The notes beneath the pieces are model-generated. The model did not search any database. It saw nothing but the letters and a program-made list of their open reading frames with translations, and was not told where the DNA came from. From Ryuthela nishihirai (lineage: Eukaryota; Arthropoda; Arachnida; Araneae; Heptathelidae): a stretch of 64,000 nucleotides of DNA. A program made the position numbers and the translations under genes. The stretch is taken from positions 620,001 to 684,000 of the forward strand of contig JAWZYU010000121.1 in NCBI GenBank assembly GCA_038380435.1, read 5' to 3'. Shown piece by piece: positions 10,647 to 25,600 of this stretch. Each line of letters opens with the position of its first letter. The first letter of the stretch is position 1.

Positions 10647-13600
10647 CTAAAAAGATATAAAATAAAATTTATATTCCAATGTTTCAAAAAAGCAACACAA
10701 TGTTGTAACAACAGTATTAATTTAAAAATAACATCCATCCTATTTTTTTACTTTGCATTTATAATTGTAATATCTGAGATTTGGAATTATTTTAAATATA
10801 TTTGGCTAAAATTTTATATCATTATATTTAAAATGTTAATTTTACATTTAATAATTCAAGAGGTAAGGTCAATGACAATGTCAGGCTCAGTCTCTCACCA
10901 TAATTCTTATTCTATGACATTGTTTCGCAAACCATGTCCTAGGAGATGTTGATGTGATGTGATAAAATGTGATGGGAAGGTTAGAAACCCTTCAACAATG
11001 GGCTTCCTGCTATCCCAAACAAAGAATCGGACGTGTAAATCACAATGTAGAAAATAAAAATAATAGTTTTTCTGAATTTTTTAAAAGTTCCTACTTATGC
11101 AGAGTAGACTTTCTGTAATCCAATACTCTTGGATCTTAATTTCTTTTCTTTTCTGAACCAAAATAGATTTCAAAAACAAAATTAACACTTCAAACAAGGT
11201 ATAAAAAATAACAGTCACAGTTCTTTCTTCAGTTCCACCACAAAAACAACCATGAGGTTATCACTTGAGATACTGGCCACTAGAGAAAGTTTGTAAGTAA
11301 AAACACATTTTTCTTGATTAGGAGATGTTAAATAAGAGAATATATATATATAAAGATAATGAAATTTCGATCATTTTATGCTGATACCTCCCAGTATAAA
11401 ATAATTTTATTGGTCCATGTCCCGTCAATGTATTCAAAGTAAAGAAAAAATATGTCCCCATAGTTAAAGTTTGAGAAAGTCTACTCTATGAGGTTAACTC
11501 TGTAATTGATTTCGATCCCACCTTGGATCCAAGATTCAAACTACTATTACGAGTATGTTACGTTATCACTGATTACAAATCGACCATTTAGGATTTTTTA
11601 ATTTTCTTAATGCTAAATTTGTTAAGGATGTGTGCTCGTCTTATACAAAGGAAACTCAGGTTTATTTATACTTGTCGTGTTCCTTACACAACTGACAAAT
11701 ATTTAAATGCCACACCCATAGTTTTAGGAGTCGTATTCACTAACAACTGAATTAGCTTGAGCTTCTCTTTCGGAAGAAATATTGCTTTAATTTTGTCATT
11801 TATCAGTTCATCCAGAAATATTAAAAGCTTTTGTGACAAAATGAAAGTTATCCTGCTAATAAGTTATTCTAAACAAGGGTGCACAACCCAAATGTGTATG
11901 TGGGCCAGAATAGACTTCCACTAGAATGCAACACGCAAGAGTAATTTGTAGTGGGGTGAAGCAAGCCAAAGCTGTCTGATGGGAAATGGGGGTGGGAGGA
12001 AAAGAGAATTTTGCTTCAGTTTCGTTCTTCCAGAAATTAATTTCCTGAAATAATAAAAAAATGTTTTTGCTCTCTGTTTTAGGGGTGTTTAAAAAATTAT
12101 CCTTGAAAAATGTTTATATTATATACATTACTATTTCTACACATATATTTTTGTTATTAAAATTCTGCAGTGAGGATGTTCGATTACAATCAGAAATTGT
12201 GTTTGATTCACCACATAAAATGTCCATCTTTTGTAATATCACAATAATAATATTCTAGAAGTTTGTTAAAAAATTCATTTGACTAGATATTCCTACCCAG
12301 CAATGTTAAAACATCTATGAGTAATGTTTCAAGTGATGGGACTGCTGAATAACACACTGATAATACGTTTTCTTTTTTCGCTGTTGAGCAGCACATTTGT
12401 GCACACAATGGACTAAGTAACCCGGTCAGAAAAACTCCAAAGCTCAGAGTTGGTTAGTTGAAGGAGACCCACAAGTCAGCTATTAGGGAGCAGATTTCCA
12501 TCCAGTGTGTTCTTTAATGTGCACAGCATATGGCTCTACTGCATACAGGTCACAGCTTTACATCCCATCTGACAGAAGGTAGCTTTCCCAAGCCCTTCGG
12601 TGTCCTCTTTCTGACTGAGAGTAGGAAGAAGTTAGCAGAAATTAATCTCAATTGTAAGCCCAGTTCGGGCTCGAACCAGAAATTGCAGATTACAAAACTG
12701 GCACACTACGGAACTAACCAGCTCCCACTGAAAATGGATCTTGAATTTGATGGAATAAAACTATCGTTTTAATTATTTTTCAAATACAAATTCAAAATAT
12801 ATTTATCAGGAAAATTTTAATTTAAAAAAATTGAGGATTTCAGATTGAATGTTTTTGATTTTTAAACTATTTTAAATCTCTTGGTGGACTTACGTCTTTT
12901 CACCTGAAGCAAACTATCAGTGCAATGCAACTGAAGAAGCGTACAAAATGCGACATTCGTTTGATTAAGTACAAAAGCATCTTTTACCTACAAGTTTAAA
13001 ACAAGGGCAAAGCAGAGAAGGAATGTGTACTTGGTCATACATACAATGTGTAGTTGGTCATACATACAATGTGTAATTCGTCATATATATATGTCTGAAA
13101 ACCTCTCCAGTAATGCCAAATCTGTGTATCAATCTTGAAATTTCAAGACTACTGGTTTCAGCAAAATAGCAATTTCGTATATCTTGCGAATACTGTTCTA
13201 ATAAGCTAGATTTTCATAGATAAATGTATCGAAATTACAATTTTTAACTCTAAAAATTATGTCACAAAAATTTAAATTTTGAAATCTAGGAATGACTGGC
13301 ATAGTGATTTTACCCAAAGCCACGTCTCTCACGAGCCAGTCATGACCCTGGAGTATATGTTATTCACCCCTGCTCTAAAAGATCAAACTCTAGTGGTTTG
13401 TTTAATATCAGATGCATCTTAACTGATTTCATACAGAAATGCACTGATGAAAAGAATTTAACTTTAGGGTTTTAAAGCATAGTGCTACTCAAGGATTAAT
13501 AAGACAACAGGTTTTAATGAGAATAATTGAGACTAGCGCATAAATGGGAAATTTTGTGTTTGAGATTTGAAGTGTTGCAGAAGGAAGGAAAAAATTATAA

Positions 13601-16600
13601 ATATCATAGCAATCTCTTTTTTAAATTAAAATGAAATATAAATAGCATCTCTTAATATCTGATGAAAAGAACTAAAACAATTCAGTATTTGTTTTTTATG
13701 CCACAATGGCATTATTGAAAATAATCTAATATGAATATTACTTGTAATTCAGCAGTCCAATTCCTGTGCAACATCTGCAGCAATACAGGTATTGCCCAGG
13801 CATGAACAGTTTTTCCTCTAATTTTGACACCCTATAATTTTCCAAATACTTAACCACCAAATCTCAAATTTTGTGCTTTTCAATCGTCAATCTTAGGTCT
13901 TAGGTCATCAGGTGCAACTTGGTAGTATGTTAAAAATTTCAAGGCTCAACCTAATAGAACCCAATTTTCTACAACTGAAATTTGCTAATATTTTATATAA
14001 TCTGAAGATTTACGACTTACTTTAAAGAAAGGATGCTGTCTAATTTTATCTGTTCCAAGTCTCTTCTGTGGATTTTTGTGCAGAAGCATCTTGACGATTG
14101 ATGAGGCTTCAGCTGATACAAATCGCGGTGTTAACACTTTCCACTTTAAAGTATTTCTGGAAAGGAAATAATATAAAATTACATAGTTATCATCATGCAG
14201 TTTTTAAAAAGACAACAGATAAAGTTAAAATTACTTTGCAATTAGATTGACTACTATCTAATAAAAATTTCTGTGATAAATTGTTCATTGTAAGAGAGGA
14301 TATTTTGACACTGCATAGGTTTAGTATCGTTTTGATATATTAGAATTATAAGAAAATACTTCATTCCAAAACCATATCGAGTAAAAGTCCATTACAAGAT
14401 TGAAACATTGAAGCGACTCTGAATGAGATATTGTAAAACTGCACCAAGAAACTGTTGCTGATTACACAAGTATTAAAGCCTCAGTTTGCAGTCACACCAA
14501 TTAAGTATGAAGAGTCATGAATGTTTTTCTCAAGCACTTTTGATTCAATAAAAACAAACGTCAAGGTAAGGCCAATCCCAAAGAGTCAATGTTTAAAATT
14601 TAAAACAAATTCTGAAATCTTCTTGTCTTAAATTCAGTATGGGTGTTACATAATGAAATATTAAATTACTTCTTTATTTATTCATTTTATTGAAGGATTC
14701 TCTTTTAAAAAAAAACCCTTAATGAAGGTGGCAGGATCATTTCAAAGAAAGGACTATATTGCCTATTCTATACGTAATGAAAATTTTCAAAATAAAATGC
14801 TTCTGAATAATTTGTTCATATCTCAGTTCAGAAAAGTTTCTCTTTATAATTTAAGGAAATTCAAACAGGTCAGAACGTAAAGACAACACAAACCTATTTA
14901 TCTTTTCGGCTTCAAGGTTTCTTATTTTGATTCAAAAATACTATTATTATTCATTAGGTAGAAATGTAGGAATACAGTGGGTTCAGAAAACCGAAATCTC
15001 TGCAAACCGCTTGATACTGGGAATGTGTTCACTCAGAGGAGAAACAGATTAAGTAAACCTCGACTCTTAATTAATAACACAGCTTTATCTAGCTTCGATG
15101 TTTAGAATCTATCAGTTTCTCCCACTGTCGATTTTTTTCCCCTTAGCTCCGTTAGTATACTTGGAATGTGCCCTTTCTGACCGAGGGCATAATGGGGTTT
15201 CATTTGAAGCATATCGGAAATGGGAAAAAAAATAACTAACGAACTTATACAATGGTGCAATATACATGATGGGCAATTCGCAGTAGATGAGAGAAGGAAT
15301 AATTTAAACGTAAATCAATCTATGCAGCACAACTATTTCAGACAAATTTGCACCTTTTACATTTCCAATAGTGTGTTGAAAGAGAAGCAACTTTTCTGAT
15401 GACACACTGGTGGTTCTGGTGGTTTTTAATTCAAAGCATATTACTTTCGGCACTAGCGTTCAGGAGATGTAGAAGAAGAAGAATTTAGATATTTCCCTTT
15501 TTAGTGGGGATAATTCTTTATGGCCTATGATACTCCCCGCTTGACAAGTTTTCGTTTGAAACATAAATCATGAAATTTCTCGATTTGTTTCAAAGTTATG
15601 GTGGAACAACTATTTTGACAAATACACAAACCGATAAATGTCAGGCGGAAAACAATATGAAGATAGGTAAAAAGACTAGAGTCAACTCGTGCAAGAAGAT
15701 GCCGGTAATGTTTGAACATAGTGAACGCAAACGGTTAACAGGCATTGTCACAGATGACGAGACGTGGGTTTAAAACTCGCAGAAAGATCGATAAGTACAT
15801 TTGGGTTACCGAAGATGAACAGCATCCCCAAATTCTCCAACAAGACTTTCGCTGAAGGAAGAGAATGTTCACAATTTTCCTTCCATTCCAAAGCATTGGT
15901 AGCCATGGACACCTTGCCTCAAAAAATGAATATAAATGGCCAATAACGTAACAAAATTATTTTGTCCAAAATGGTTAAGGAGATGAAAGAGCACCGTCCA
16001 ACCTCAAGTGTTTCAATGGTTCTCCTTCTTCATGACAATGCCAATGCTCACAAATCCTGGGTAGCTACGGCCTCTCTAGAGCAGGAGAAAATTACAGCTA
16101 CCCCATCTACACATTAACTAGATCTTGCACCATGCGATATTTGGTTGTTTCAAAATCGAAAAGAACTTGTCAGGTAGCGTATTTCATGGATGCAAGACCT
16201 TGCCAAATGCGTGTTTCAGAGTTATGGAGTGTAACGAAGCATCCCGAAATTCGCATAGACGTCTGCAACTTTGCGTGGATGCTGGAGAGGTATGCTTTGG
16301 AGATTTATGACATATAAATTGACAGACTCCTATCAGACCTTAGTGACAAGCAGCTGCTTGAGGGGTATTTATTATATATATATATAGATGTTTTTTTTAT
16401 TACGCTGCAGTCATAAAGGCCTGAAGTTAAACAGTCACCATATTTTACCAAATAATAAGGCTTGTGAAATAAGCAAGACCTTAGTAGCTTACACAACCGT
16501 AGCTTATCTACAGTTCTAGCATTTGCTTATCAGAACGACTACTATTCTAACTAATGTAGGAAAATAATAAAAAAAATTTCATTCACAGAGAGAAAAATTA

Positions 16601-19600
16601 CGCCATGAAAAAATATAATTTCTTACCTTGTCACACGCTTAATATTTCCATTATAGAAAGGTGTAGTGCCAATCAACATTTCGTATATGACACATCCCAG
16701 GCTCCAATAATCCACCTCCTAATTAATAATAAAAACGAAACATTATATGAAAATAGCTAAAATGTTAAAATATTAAATATTTAAAATGAACATATATATA
16801 TTATCATTGTTAACATCCTTTAGCATACAAACATGAATACAGTACAAAATTTAAAATGTTGGTATACAATTATTTTAAACTTTGCTAGAGTTTCTAACAA
16901 AAGGAGAAATAAATATCCTGCTGGCAGAAAACAAAGGCTACAGTAAAGAAAACTAAAAGAATACCATTCTTTTTAATATATATATAGATATGAAATGCCT
17001 CTCATATTGTTTGCATTCGTCTAGTTAATATTTACCTTCTTGCAATTAAACCTAAATTAGGGAGAATCTGCTGACCCCTGCCGTACTTAGAGCTAACAGA
17101 GCACACAAAGTTTACCTTTGCTGGAACAGTCGCTAGCTCCCTAAGAACGATGCCAGTTAAGGTTTTTTTTTTCTAACTTAACTCTTTCGTCTACAATATT
17201 CTTTTGATATTTTGGAATTTTCAAATTTTCCTATTGTTAGAGTGCTAAGTTATAGCGTTTTGGAGATTTGCAAAGTGCAAAAATAATATTTAATCGATAT
17301 TTATCGAACACAAAAAGATTAATTTATCACCATAAACAAAACAGTTTGATGTCTGCAAATGGACAGATGACAAATTGAAACTACTACGTTTTTTTTACTT
17401 GAAAACAATATAAAAATTATTGATGCTGTTCGAAAAACTCTTCTAATTAATGCGAATTAGGCATATTAATGTAGCTGAATTTGTGTAGTATAGAGTTCCT
17501 AGAAATAGTAATTTCTAATTATTAAAAAATAAATAAATATCCCCTCAAGTAGCTGCTTGCCACAGAAGTCTGACAGGAACTGTCAGTTTATATGCCAAAG
17601 TAGATCTGAGTGGATCAAAGTAGATCTGAAGTCCTGCAGATCTGAGTAGATCTGCAGGACTTCAGCAGAAAAACAACACACACATCCATGCCTTACCCGG
17701 GGCTCGAACCCAGGTCCCTTAGATCAGTAGCCAAGAGTGCTAATCACTAGGCCATGGGACTGCTTTTTTCCAATTATTACAAAATCATAATATATATATA
17801 TATAAATCATATTTATAATTCATAATATATAAATTTAATTATTAGACTGTTTACAAACGTCCTGTACCGCAATTCAACATGAGCAATCCTCAGTGATACT
17901 TGAAAAGAAACTCAATTATAATAAATATATAATATAAAATATTAAGAACTTGTAATACTAAATGATTGACGATTTCATTGCCGATTCGATTCAGTAATTT
18001 CGAAAATTTGACGATTCTATTTCAGTAATTTGAAAATTTCGGACTTTCTACATCAGTGAAAAGCAGAGTTTTTTGTTAGCAGTTTATTATATGGCTATTT
18101 TGAAAATGTATTATCAGTTTCAATCATATATTTAATAAATATTATTAACATAACTTTCCATTTTTAAACCATTTCAAATATTGTAATAATTTGTTGTTTT
18201 GTTGCTGTATAATTTGATTGGTTAAAATTGAAAAATTTTGTATATATTTGTATCATTCAGTTAAACAGAATAAGAATTTTTCCTTTTCAGTCTATTTTGT
18301 AAATATGTTGTAATATAAATTTCATATTCTAAAATATTTCTTGCATGAAAAGATTAACAACCAGATTCTGATAAAATACCAAATCGTATTTTTGAATACA
18401 AAACCATTTTGTTTTAAATAATTCCTGAAAAAAGAAGGAATTACCCTTAGCTGATGTTATTAAATTTCCTTCAGATATTCTTTTAAGTGTTAATTACTCC
18501 AACAAATATATCGGTGATTATTTTTAAAACATAAAAACTTAAATATTATATCTATATGTTCACCAAAAAACTATCTTTAGGAAAATTATTTTAATATTTC
18601 TTTAATTTAATATAATAGCCGACAACTGATCCATATTATGTACCATTAAAATGGCTTGTTATGCTTCTAAACGGAAAAACCTAAATATGCAACTATTTTG
18701 CATTTCACTGATTTCAATTGTATATGTCACCGATAAAATTTGATGTTTGAAATTAATGTTTTGACCATATGCCACATAAAGAAATAAAATCCATTTCAAT
18801 TTGATAATTTTGATAGCAGTCAGTCTTCAAGGATTCTTTTTATTAAGATTCATTCAGAGATTTTTTTAGGACATCAAGATATATTTCTATCAATTTTTAG
18901 CAAGCAAAGTTTTTCTGAGTAGTTAAAAAGGAGAACACCTCTTTCATGGAAAGGAATAAAAGATTCAAACACAAAAATGCGCATTCTGTGTAAAAGAGAC
19001 CTTTCGGCTACTCTATCCAAATCCAGCTTAATATTCACATAGGTGAAGTTTGAAGGGGAAAATTCACAGAGGTGAAGAGTGAAGGTGAAGGATAAAATGG
19101 TAGGACTCTTAACATAAATTTTCCTACCATTTTACAACATACAACTGCAAATACTGAAGGTGTTTTCAGCAGTTTCCATTCCAGTGAATTTTTTCCATTG
19201 CTAAAACATACAAGATAGGATGGATATAATTACTTTTTATTTATCTATCACCACTTTTGAATATCACTTGAATTTATTTAAATAAATAAGAAATTTATAG
19301 GTTTATGGCAGATTTATTTCCTAATGTTTTATGCTTTGTCATTAGAAGGAGGTGCTGTGCTGAAAAACTGTCCTTGGCCCCATAAAAATATGTCCTGCTT
19401 CTGTTTTCAAAGCTAATGAGCTACCTAACTTGGATATGAAATAACACTTCTAATTCAGCTGAGGATTTCAGCGAATATTGTTCGCACGTTAAAAATAGTG
19501 TTGAAATAAAATGATGGTAATTAAGTGGACCATCATTAGGAATTTTTTCAGACAGAGGTTACTATATATCCGTATAGGAATAATTATGCCAAACCTTCAT

Positions 19601-22600
19601 TAATGAGGGCAATTTTGAATATAGGAACCATGCAGACATCATACCACAAATGCAACTAAGGATGTCCAAATGCAAAATAACAAAAAGGAATCTGTTAAAG
19701 AGAAATGCAAAAACTATCATTAATAAAAATAAATGCTCTCGGAAAACAAAAGTAGATAATAAAGGCGATGTTTTTCCCCATATAATGATTATGTATTAAA
19801 ATTCATACTAAAAACACTTCAAATTATAAAAGGTACTTACAAAGGAATAGCTCTGATTTTTCAATATCTCCGGAGCTATGTATTTCCTAGTGCCACAAAA
19901 TCCTTTCACAGAGAATTCATCATTTGAAAATATTTTGGCCAGTCCAAAATCTGTCAACAGAATGTGTCCTTCTGCATCTAAGAGTATATTCCCTGGCTTT
20001 AGGTCTCTATGTATAACTCGTTTCTGTTCAAAAGAAATGCAAACAGATTATTAGTTATTTTACGAAATTCAAGTATCTAATCACATTTGAAAATGACATG
20101 TATTTTACTGCAAACATAAAACTGATAAAAAAAGAGAGATATTTCAGCTTTATGAAACTATAAACAGGACTACCAACTGAACCAACCATTTTACTTGTAT
20201 TTCCCCCCCCCCCCCTCCCTCCGACTCAAAATAGCAGCGACTTTGGGAACGGGATCATAATAATTAAAATTTCATTTACATGTGAAAAAAATTAGTATTT
20301 ATTAAAAAACATTCTTTGATTATAATTCCAACCTTTTAATCAGAATTTGGCAATTAAAATAAATTAAGTGCGACAGATATTTTGAATTTTTGAAGTATTT
20401 TCTATCTCTAATAAATGAATGGCACTTTACTTCTATAATGATGTTACCCCAAACTTTAGGTTTCTATTAGTATTTTAATATATTTTGCTCCAAATAGCAT
20501 TAATATTTTAATTTTGTCATAAAATGATTAAAATAATGATATGATAATAAATGATTAGCGACAGGCATTTGTGTGCACACAATGAGCTATATCTCAAGGA
20601 CCTCATAAGCTGAAAAGTTTGGGACAGGAGATCCAGTGGCAGCTGTTCGACAATGCCAAACTGAACGTTGTTAAAATTGTCAAACAGAACAAACAGAACA
20701 TTGTCAAACAGAACTAATTAAAATTTAGGAATATAATCAAACTGAAATAATGGCCAAATGCCGCAACTGTAGCTTAGAGAGATGTGTTTGGTGAACTACG
20801 TTATGCAGTATGGTAACCTCTGTAGCCAATATTTATAATATATTTGCATGCAATCCTAGGAACAGAAATTTAACAGTCACTAGAAGCAAATATAGTAATA
20901 TTTGCTACAAGCAAATATAGTAATATTTGCTTTTGATGTGATAACAGATTAATTGTAAAATCTTGTGAAAATCAGCCATTTTAGAAATGAATTATGAAAA
21001 GATCATAGAACTCTTGTTTTTTATATATGCTCTGTTGCTCGGGCAAATGAGTTAGCAACACGAATTAAAAGTAAAAAATCTAGACAACTTAGTGATGGTT
21101 AACAGCCAATATAAAACAGAATCATTTTTGTGAACCAACCCTCATTTACTGAATACGAATGACGATGCTTAGGAGATATATTCCTAAAAAAGAAAGAGTG
21201 CTTTTTTTACTTTTACCTCTATATAATTTATTTATGGAATTAAAAACGTGGTTACTTACGTTATGCAAATACTGCAGAGCTAGAACTAATTCTGCAGATA
21301 TGAATGTTGCAACTTCTTCATCTAAACGTATCGTCTTGTCTAGAAGATTTCCGAGGTCTCCACCAGGGGCAAAATCTAAATAATGGAATTGTAATTAATG
21401 CTAAATACCTATCTACATGCAATAATGATCAAAATTTTCAGAAAATAATTCATATTATAATTTAAAGTTAACCAGATTATTCATTATAAAAAGAAGAATG
21501 GTCAATAAATTTCTTGAAATGCAATGTACCATTAGTGTCGTAACGAGAAATTCCCAATCTTGGGGAGACCAATAATTCCTTATTCTGGGCTCGAACCAAA
21601 ATCCTTTGCTCAATAGCGAAGCTGGTTAATCACTAGGCTGGGATGAAACACTTAATTTTCTAGTCTTATTTTGTAATAATTATTACACTAGTAAATTTTG
21701 GACATTTTTTACAGTTCTAATTTCTTTTACTGCAGAGAGAGAGTGTTACTTACCAAACAGTAATTGGATCTGATCTGGAGCCTCATGGAAATATCTGAGT
21801 TGAGCAAGGAAAGGTGCTCCATGTACCAATGAACACACATCCTTTTCTACTCCTGCACTGATGATGCCGGTTATTCTTCTGTCATCTTCATCATAGATGT
21901 CAATTATTTTCATTGCATACAATGAATCTGCATCGTCGCCTTGTACTTTTTGCACTTTATGTACTCTTGCATAACCTATATATATATATAAAACATTTGT
22001 TAATAAATATGTGGCATCATGGAAGTAGAGTACACGGAAAAATTATGATTCACACAATGCCGCCCTAGACACAGGAAAGCGGAATTCCGCACATAAGTGC
22101 AGTACGAGAAAAAACAATGTAATTCAAATCGGTGTAGGAATTTTAATGATAAATTATGCTATTTTGTTAATAAACAGTAAAGTTAGTGCAATAAATTAAC
22201 ATTATTCACATCATACAGCATTGTAATATTCAGTACTCATATTAAAAGAAATTTAAACCTTTTTTTCCCTCGGTTTCTTTCCTTTGGAAATAAAGAAATT
22301 GCAGTAAATTAACAAAAGCATTGCAATATTTTCAAGTTGTGTAGATGGAAAACAGAATAAAAAGCACCCTAACTGATTTTTTGTGGCAAAATGTCACAAG
22401 GAATGGAAAATCGCAAAAACCTACAAATCTGAGATTTTGAACCAAATTTCTTTACTATTTAAAGAATTCTGAAACCCGAAACATTGAATATTAAATTTCT
22501 GTTACTTGTAAATCTTACTTTAAATTATATCAAATCGTTTACTAAAATAAATGTAATTTTAGAATTTTGGGCAAAATTTTCGCTTTTAATCGTCTGGGTG

Positions 22601-25600
22601 ATTGGGGAATTTAGGACAAGCAAAACAACATCTGCTGTCAAATATTTCACCTTCAATAACTCTGTGAATATTTTTTTCAATACGTGTATAATTTACCTAT
22701 TAAGCTGTTTCCAGATTTCTATCAAAAATCATTATATAATAATTTTATACATATGAAAAAAATATGAATATTTGCAGTTAACTTTTGGAAATATAATTAA
22801 CCATTTTCATTTAGCTTTCGAAAGATTAGTGTTAAAAAGCTGAAAAATGAAAACAAAATTAATAATTTGGCGAAAAAGAAAGAGTAAAAAGGGAGCTCTT
22901 CAAAGCTCTCTTAGCAAAGAAACTAACGCCAAACGAGCTTTCTGACCCGCATCACGCCTTCTGTTACATGATACATGGTGGCTTCAGTGCACGGCGTTCT
23001 TCTAGAGTTATCCCGTCTACTTCTTACTGTGAATGTATCCATATGTTTCCATATAGGTTGCCTTCGAAACAATCGCATCAGCTGATGCCCCCAAGTTCTA
23101 CAGACCTGGTTCATATATTTCTAAAAATCTTTGGTTGTTGAAGAGAATATTAAGCTCCAATATGGTGGTTCAAATTTTTATACTGATTTTAGTGCCTAGA
23201 GGAAAAAAATATTTTTGAATGATGAAGAGGTTAGAATAATGAAAGTCAGATAGATAAACGAAAGTGGCCTCACTGGCAAAAGCAAAACTCGATCCAGAAG
23301 TTTAGTCGCGAGATTTAGAGACAACAATAGGAGAGGGACCCGTTGCAGGGCCCTTGAAGTCCTGATCGAAATATGTACTCCAGCTTTGAGAATATATGTG
23401 TTTAAAATTTCCAGGTTAATAATGTTTTAAATCTTTTTTTTAGCTGGTTTCCGAAAAGCGAGCTATGTTTTCACTTTGTTTTGTTCAGGATGCCAGATTA
23501 TTTTTCCCCATAGATCTGAGACACATCTGGGTTCAGTCGATAGCGCGTCAGACTCGTAATCTAATGATTTCAATTTTGTGACTCATCTCTGCCAACGTTG
23601 AAATTGATCTCCGCTAACTCGGTCCTATCCGCAAGTAAAATGAACACACCGACTGGCTTCGAGTGGCAGCCGTCCTTCTGAGAGATGTTGAGACATGCTC
23701 TGTAGCCTACGAAAGCCTTACAACTTCAAAAGTAAAAGAAAAAAATGGGAAACCGAAGTAGATCAAGTTATTAGAAGCATTTTTTTCATTCCTAATATAT
23801 ATGGCCTCTTTTAGCTACGTCGTTTTCATTTTCCCTTTTGGAAATTTCCTCTCTTTTCTAACTCTTAATTTCCCCTGCCGTTCCATTCTCCAATAATATC
23901 TGTCTGGACTGCTTCTAAGTAATTTATGGTTTTGTTAGCAGATTCAGATCACTAGTGATCAGCTAGTTATCCAACTGAAAATTGAAACCAAAATCGTATT
24001 GTTGCATTGAATCGAGTGAGGTATGATTTCAATACAGGATATAATAATTTATTCCGCAATCCAATTGGTATTAAAGCTTTAAAATTCAAACATTGTATAC
24101 TCGTAAATGTCTGCATAATGTTTCTTTCTTGGTGAAATTTTTTTGTAGCATTTCAGGATAAAATAATTGGTAGACAGGAGTGCGGGACGAAATTACGAGG
24201 TAAAATTAGTTAAAATTTTCTGAAATTGGTGACCAAACCTGTTGATTTTATATTCTAAGCAGTTGGTGACCAAGAGGTAATGTGTAATAATGCTGAACAC
24301 CTCTTTCCCATTCGTGTACCAATTGTCGCAGGCCCTGTCGGCTGTGTAAAGAAACAATCATACCCATGAACCTATAGTACCATTGCACAAAGTACATAGT
24401 ACTTTTATCCAAGTAGCTGAGAATAACAGTAAATGCTGATGAATAAATGCACCGAACGTTTAAAATGAGCTAAATATTAATTGTTTTTGAATTTCATTAA
24501 TTTCGTGTCAGTGAAAATTATATTCATTCCTAGTTATTGCTTTCGATTTCATGAATTCTTCTTTATTCTAATAAGTTAAAGCATTTTATTAACTTAGAGA
24601 TCAGTTTCCGATAAAAAAAAAACAAAGGAAGGAGCAGAAAATTGCTTCTCTCCTATTTCAAAATTCTCTCCTCAAAGCTATTTCAAACAAAAAAAAATTC
24701 ATGTTGTTTTATAATGCAAAGTTTATTCCGAACTAGAAGAACACATATCGTCGTCTCTACTGAATATGGGAATACCGTTTTAATTCGAACTACTGGGTGA
24801 TTGGGAAAATGCAAATAGTAGTATTTGATTAGTACTTATACAATATAAAACGTATTTGTCTTTTATTCCTTAAATTTAGAAAGTGGCTTTTCTCAAACCC
24901 CTCTGAGAAAAAGGGGCAGAATATTGCTGTCAGTAGAATACCTCTTCACACTTCCATCGAAATTTCAAATTTCTGCCATAAACAGATTACTTGCAATATT
25001 GGTTAAAAGTTTCACCATTACAGTGTTCAATTATCTCAAACGATGTAAATTAAAACCACCTAAGGATTTGAAAAATGCGACTTATAATATTTCATTAGTA
25101 CCAATACAACTAAAAAAGAATTTTCCAAGCATATCTTAAAACAAAACAGTTGAATTTCCCACCCCTTTGGGTTCAAACCTCATGACGTTCACATTCTATC
25201 TTCAAAATATCTAGCATAAATTCATAGCTTGCAACATTCGTTGAAAAGTTTCAGATTTACTCTACCGTGTGATAGAACAGTTTTAACGTTTGGTAGATTC
25301 GAAAAGTGCAAACAAAAAGAATTTTTGATTTATCTCTAAAAGCAAGCAATTATTTCTTAAAACAAATAAACAATCAACCCATTGTTGCCAATACTAATCT
25401 GATGCCCTTCACATTCTAATATCCAAATTTTAAATTTTTATCATAAATGCATGGTTTTGCAATATTTGTTTAAAATTTTGGTGTTTTAAAAATTTGGCAC
25501 CGTTGGAGAGCCCAATTAATTCTTTTAGGAGATTCGGAAAGTGCGATTCACAAAACATCATCAATACCTATCCAGCACAAAAATAATTTTTAATTTTTTT

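Larger units (their letters stand above)
14157..16626. other. Kinase intron 5
   Basis: This intron carries a mariner relic and a SINE A tail (separate entries). A short stretch around 15160-15195 ('gccctttctgaccgagggc') is like a scrap of SINE B. The rest is AT-rich. Confidence 0.7.
16719..19840. other. Kinase intron 4
   Basis: A 3.1-kb AT-rich intron. It holds a ~250-bp family D monomer (about 17170-17470) and a SINE A copy (17538-17765). Nothing recognisable was seen from 17770 to 19840 except TA-rich simple repeats. Confidence 0.7.

Noticed and set aside
22923..23114. 63-codon minus frame in kinase intron 1, possible extra exon
   Set aside because: Not flanked by fitting splice sites with the right phase and matches no part of a kinase; composition alone is not enough.
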